This document shows positions 6,115-6,274 of a DNA stretch of 6,274 nucleotides, in pieces. Under the pieces are notes generated by a model, which saw only the letters and a program-made list of their open reading frames with translations, was not told the DNA's origin and did no database searches. Position numbers and translations under genes: made by a program. The stretch lies in NCBI GenBank assembly GCA_904501735.1, contig CAJGBY010000031.1, forward strand, positions 1 to 6,274. The letters are read 5' to 3'. Numbering within the stretch: position 1 is the first letter of the stretch; every line of letters starts with the position of its first letter. This DNA comes from an uncultured Muribaculaceae bacterium. Lineage in GTDB: Bacteria; Bacteroidota; Bacteroidia; Bacteroidales; Muribaculaceae.

Positions 6115-6145
6115 TTTGCCAGTTAAAAAACTTGTATTAACTTTG
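6115..6145 (+). promoter_or_regulatory. Main promoter (P2) of the putative rRNA operon
   Basis: TTTG at 6115-6118, a 19-base spacer and TAACTTTG at 6138-6145 match the Bacteroidota promoter consensus exactly. The sequence upstream is A/T-rich, as expected of a strong promoter. Transcription should start about 6150. No ORF on the plus strand follows within the window, so it drives an untranslated RNA leader or an RNA operon. Confidence 0.8.
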
Positions 6146-6149
6146 CACT

Positions 6150-6274
6150 CGCTTTCGGAAAGAAACACGGCAAGTGAGCCGGGGTAGTGAAAGTAATAAA
6201 GCGAACATTGAAGTATTTGCGATAGACTAAAAAGATAACAGGAAGCACAAGGTAAGAACAAGACTGAAGGGACT
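6150..6274 (+). other. Probable rRNA operon leader (5' part; operon continues past the window)
   Basis: The transcribed sequence after promoter P2 has no ORF. It resembles, from memory, leaders of Bacteroidales rRNA operons: a TTTGCACTCGCTTTC start region and a GAACATTGAAGTATTTG element (6203-6219), comparable to the boxA-like element (GTTCATTGACATATT type) that precedes rRNA genes in this phylum. The mature 16S start is not in the window. A different stable RNA or tRNA operon remains possible. Bases 6195-6212 match the 5' end of the noncoding RNA near 806 at 17 of 18 positions. Confidence 0.55.

Noticed and set aside
6046..6261. Minus-strand ORF of 71 codons at the right edge
   Set aside because: It runs across the tandem rightward promoters and the leader, has no clear start context, and its protein is unlike any family I recognise.
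1..6274. CRISPR array, insertion sequence, attachment site or defence system
   Set aside because: No regularly spaced repeats, transposase, integrase, flanking inverted repeats or nuclease-type genes are visible in any part of the window.

Overview
The window looks like chromosomal DNA of a Bacteroidales bacterium (phylum Bacteroidota). Several points agree. The proteins resemble Bacteroidales L35, L20, enolase and DUF1460 proteins. The start codons lack Shine-Dalgarno sequences and are preceded by A-rich stretches. Promoters match the Bacteroidota pattern TTTG, about 19-21 bases, then TAnnTTTG, seen before several transcription units. A structured RNA gene sits directly after rplT, where the Bacteroidales-1 RNA is usually found. 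I cannot settle the family; this rests on recognition, not on a search.

Layout, left to right. Positions 14-702 hold the ribosomal protein genes rpmI (L35) and rplT (L20), probably the end of an infC-rpmI-rplT operon. The 140-base gap between them can form a hairpin around a tiny ORF. A strong terminator at 726-765 closes the operon. Positions 768-1057 are a complete noncoding transcription unit with its own promoter and terminator, very likely a Bacteroidales-1 RNA. A second terminator at 1077-1113 ends the leftward unit that follows.

Positions 1134-3524 (minus strand) read as one 797-codon MscS-family mechanosensitive channel gene, split by a single in-frame TGA at 3078-3080. The upstream piece (148 codons) carries the signal peptide and first coiled-coil part. 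The downstream piece carries more coiled coil, about ten membrane segments, the pore helix and the MscS beta domain. It has a good promoter at 3558-3589, so this is a recent nonsense mutation, a readthrough case or a sequence error. It is not an old decayed gene.

Positions 3740-5011 (plus) encode enolase (eno) with a complete active site. A perfect TAnnTTTG element at 3679-3686 argues that the true start is 3740, not the longer ORF start at 3671. Enolase converges on a secreted DUF1460 cysteine amidase-like protein (5060-5923, minus), and the two share a bidirectional terminator at 5017-5049. From about 6097 to the right edge, tandem Bacteroidota promoters and a leader resembling those of Bacteroidales rRNA operons suggest that an rRNA operon begins just outside the window. 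An 18-base stretch of this leader (6195-6212) matches the 5' end of the noncoding RNA (806-823) at 17 positions.

The genes are mostly unrelated housekeeping and envelope functions in separate transcription units. I see no mobile element, CRISPR array or defence system. The most unusual signals are the interrupted channel gene, the noncoding RNA and the sequence it shares with the putative rRNA leader.
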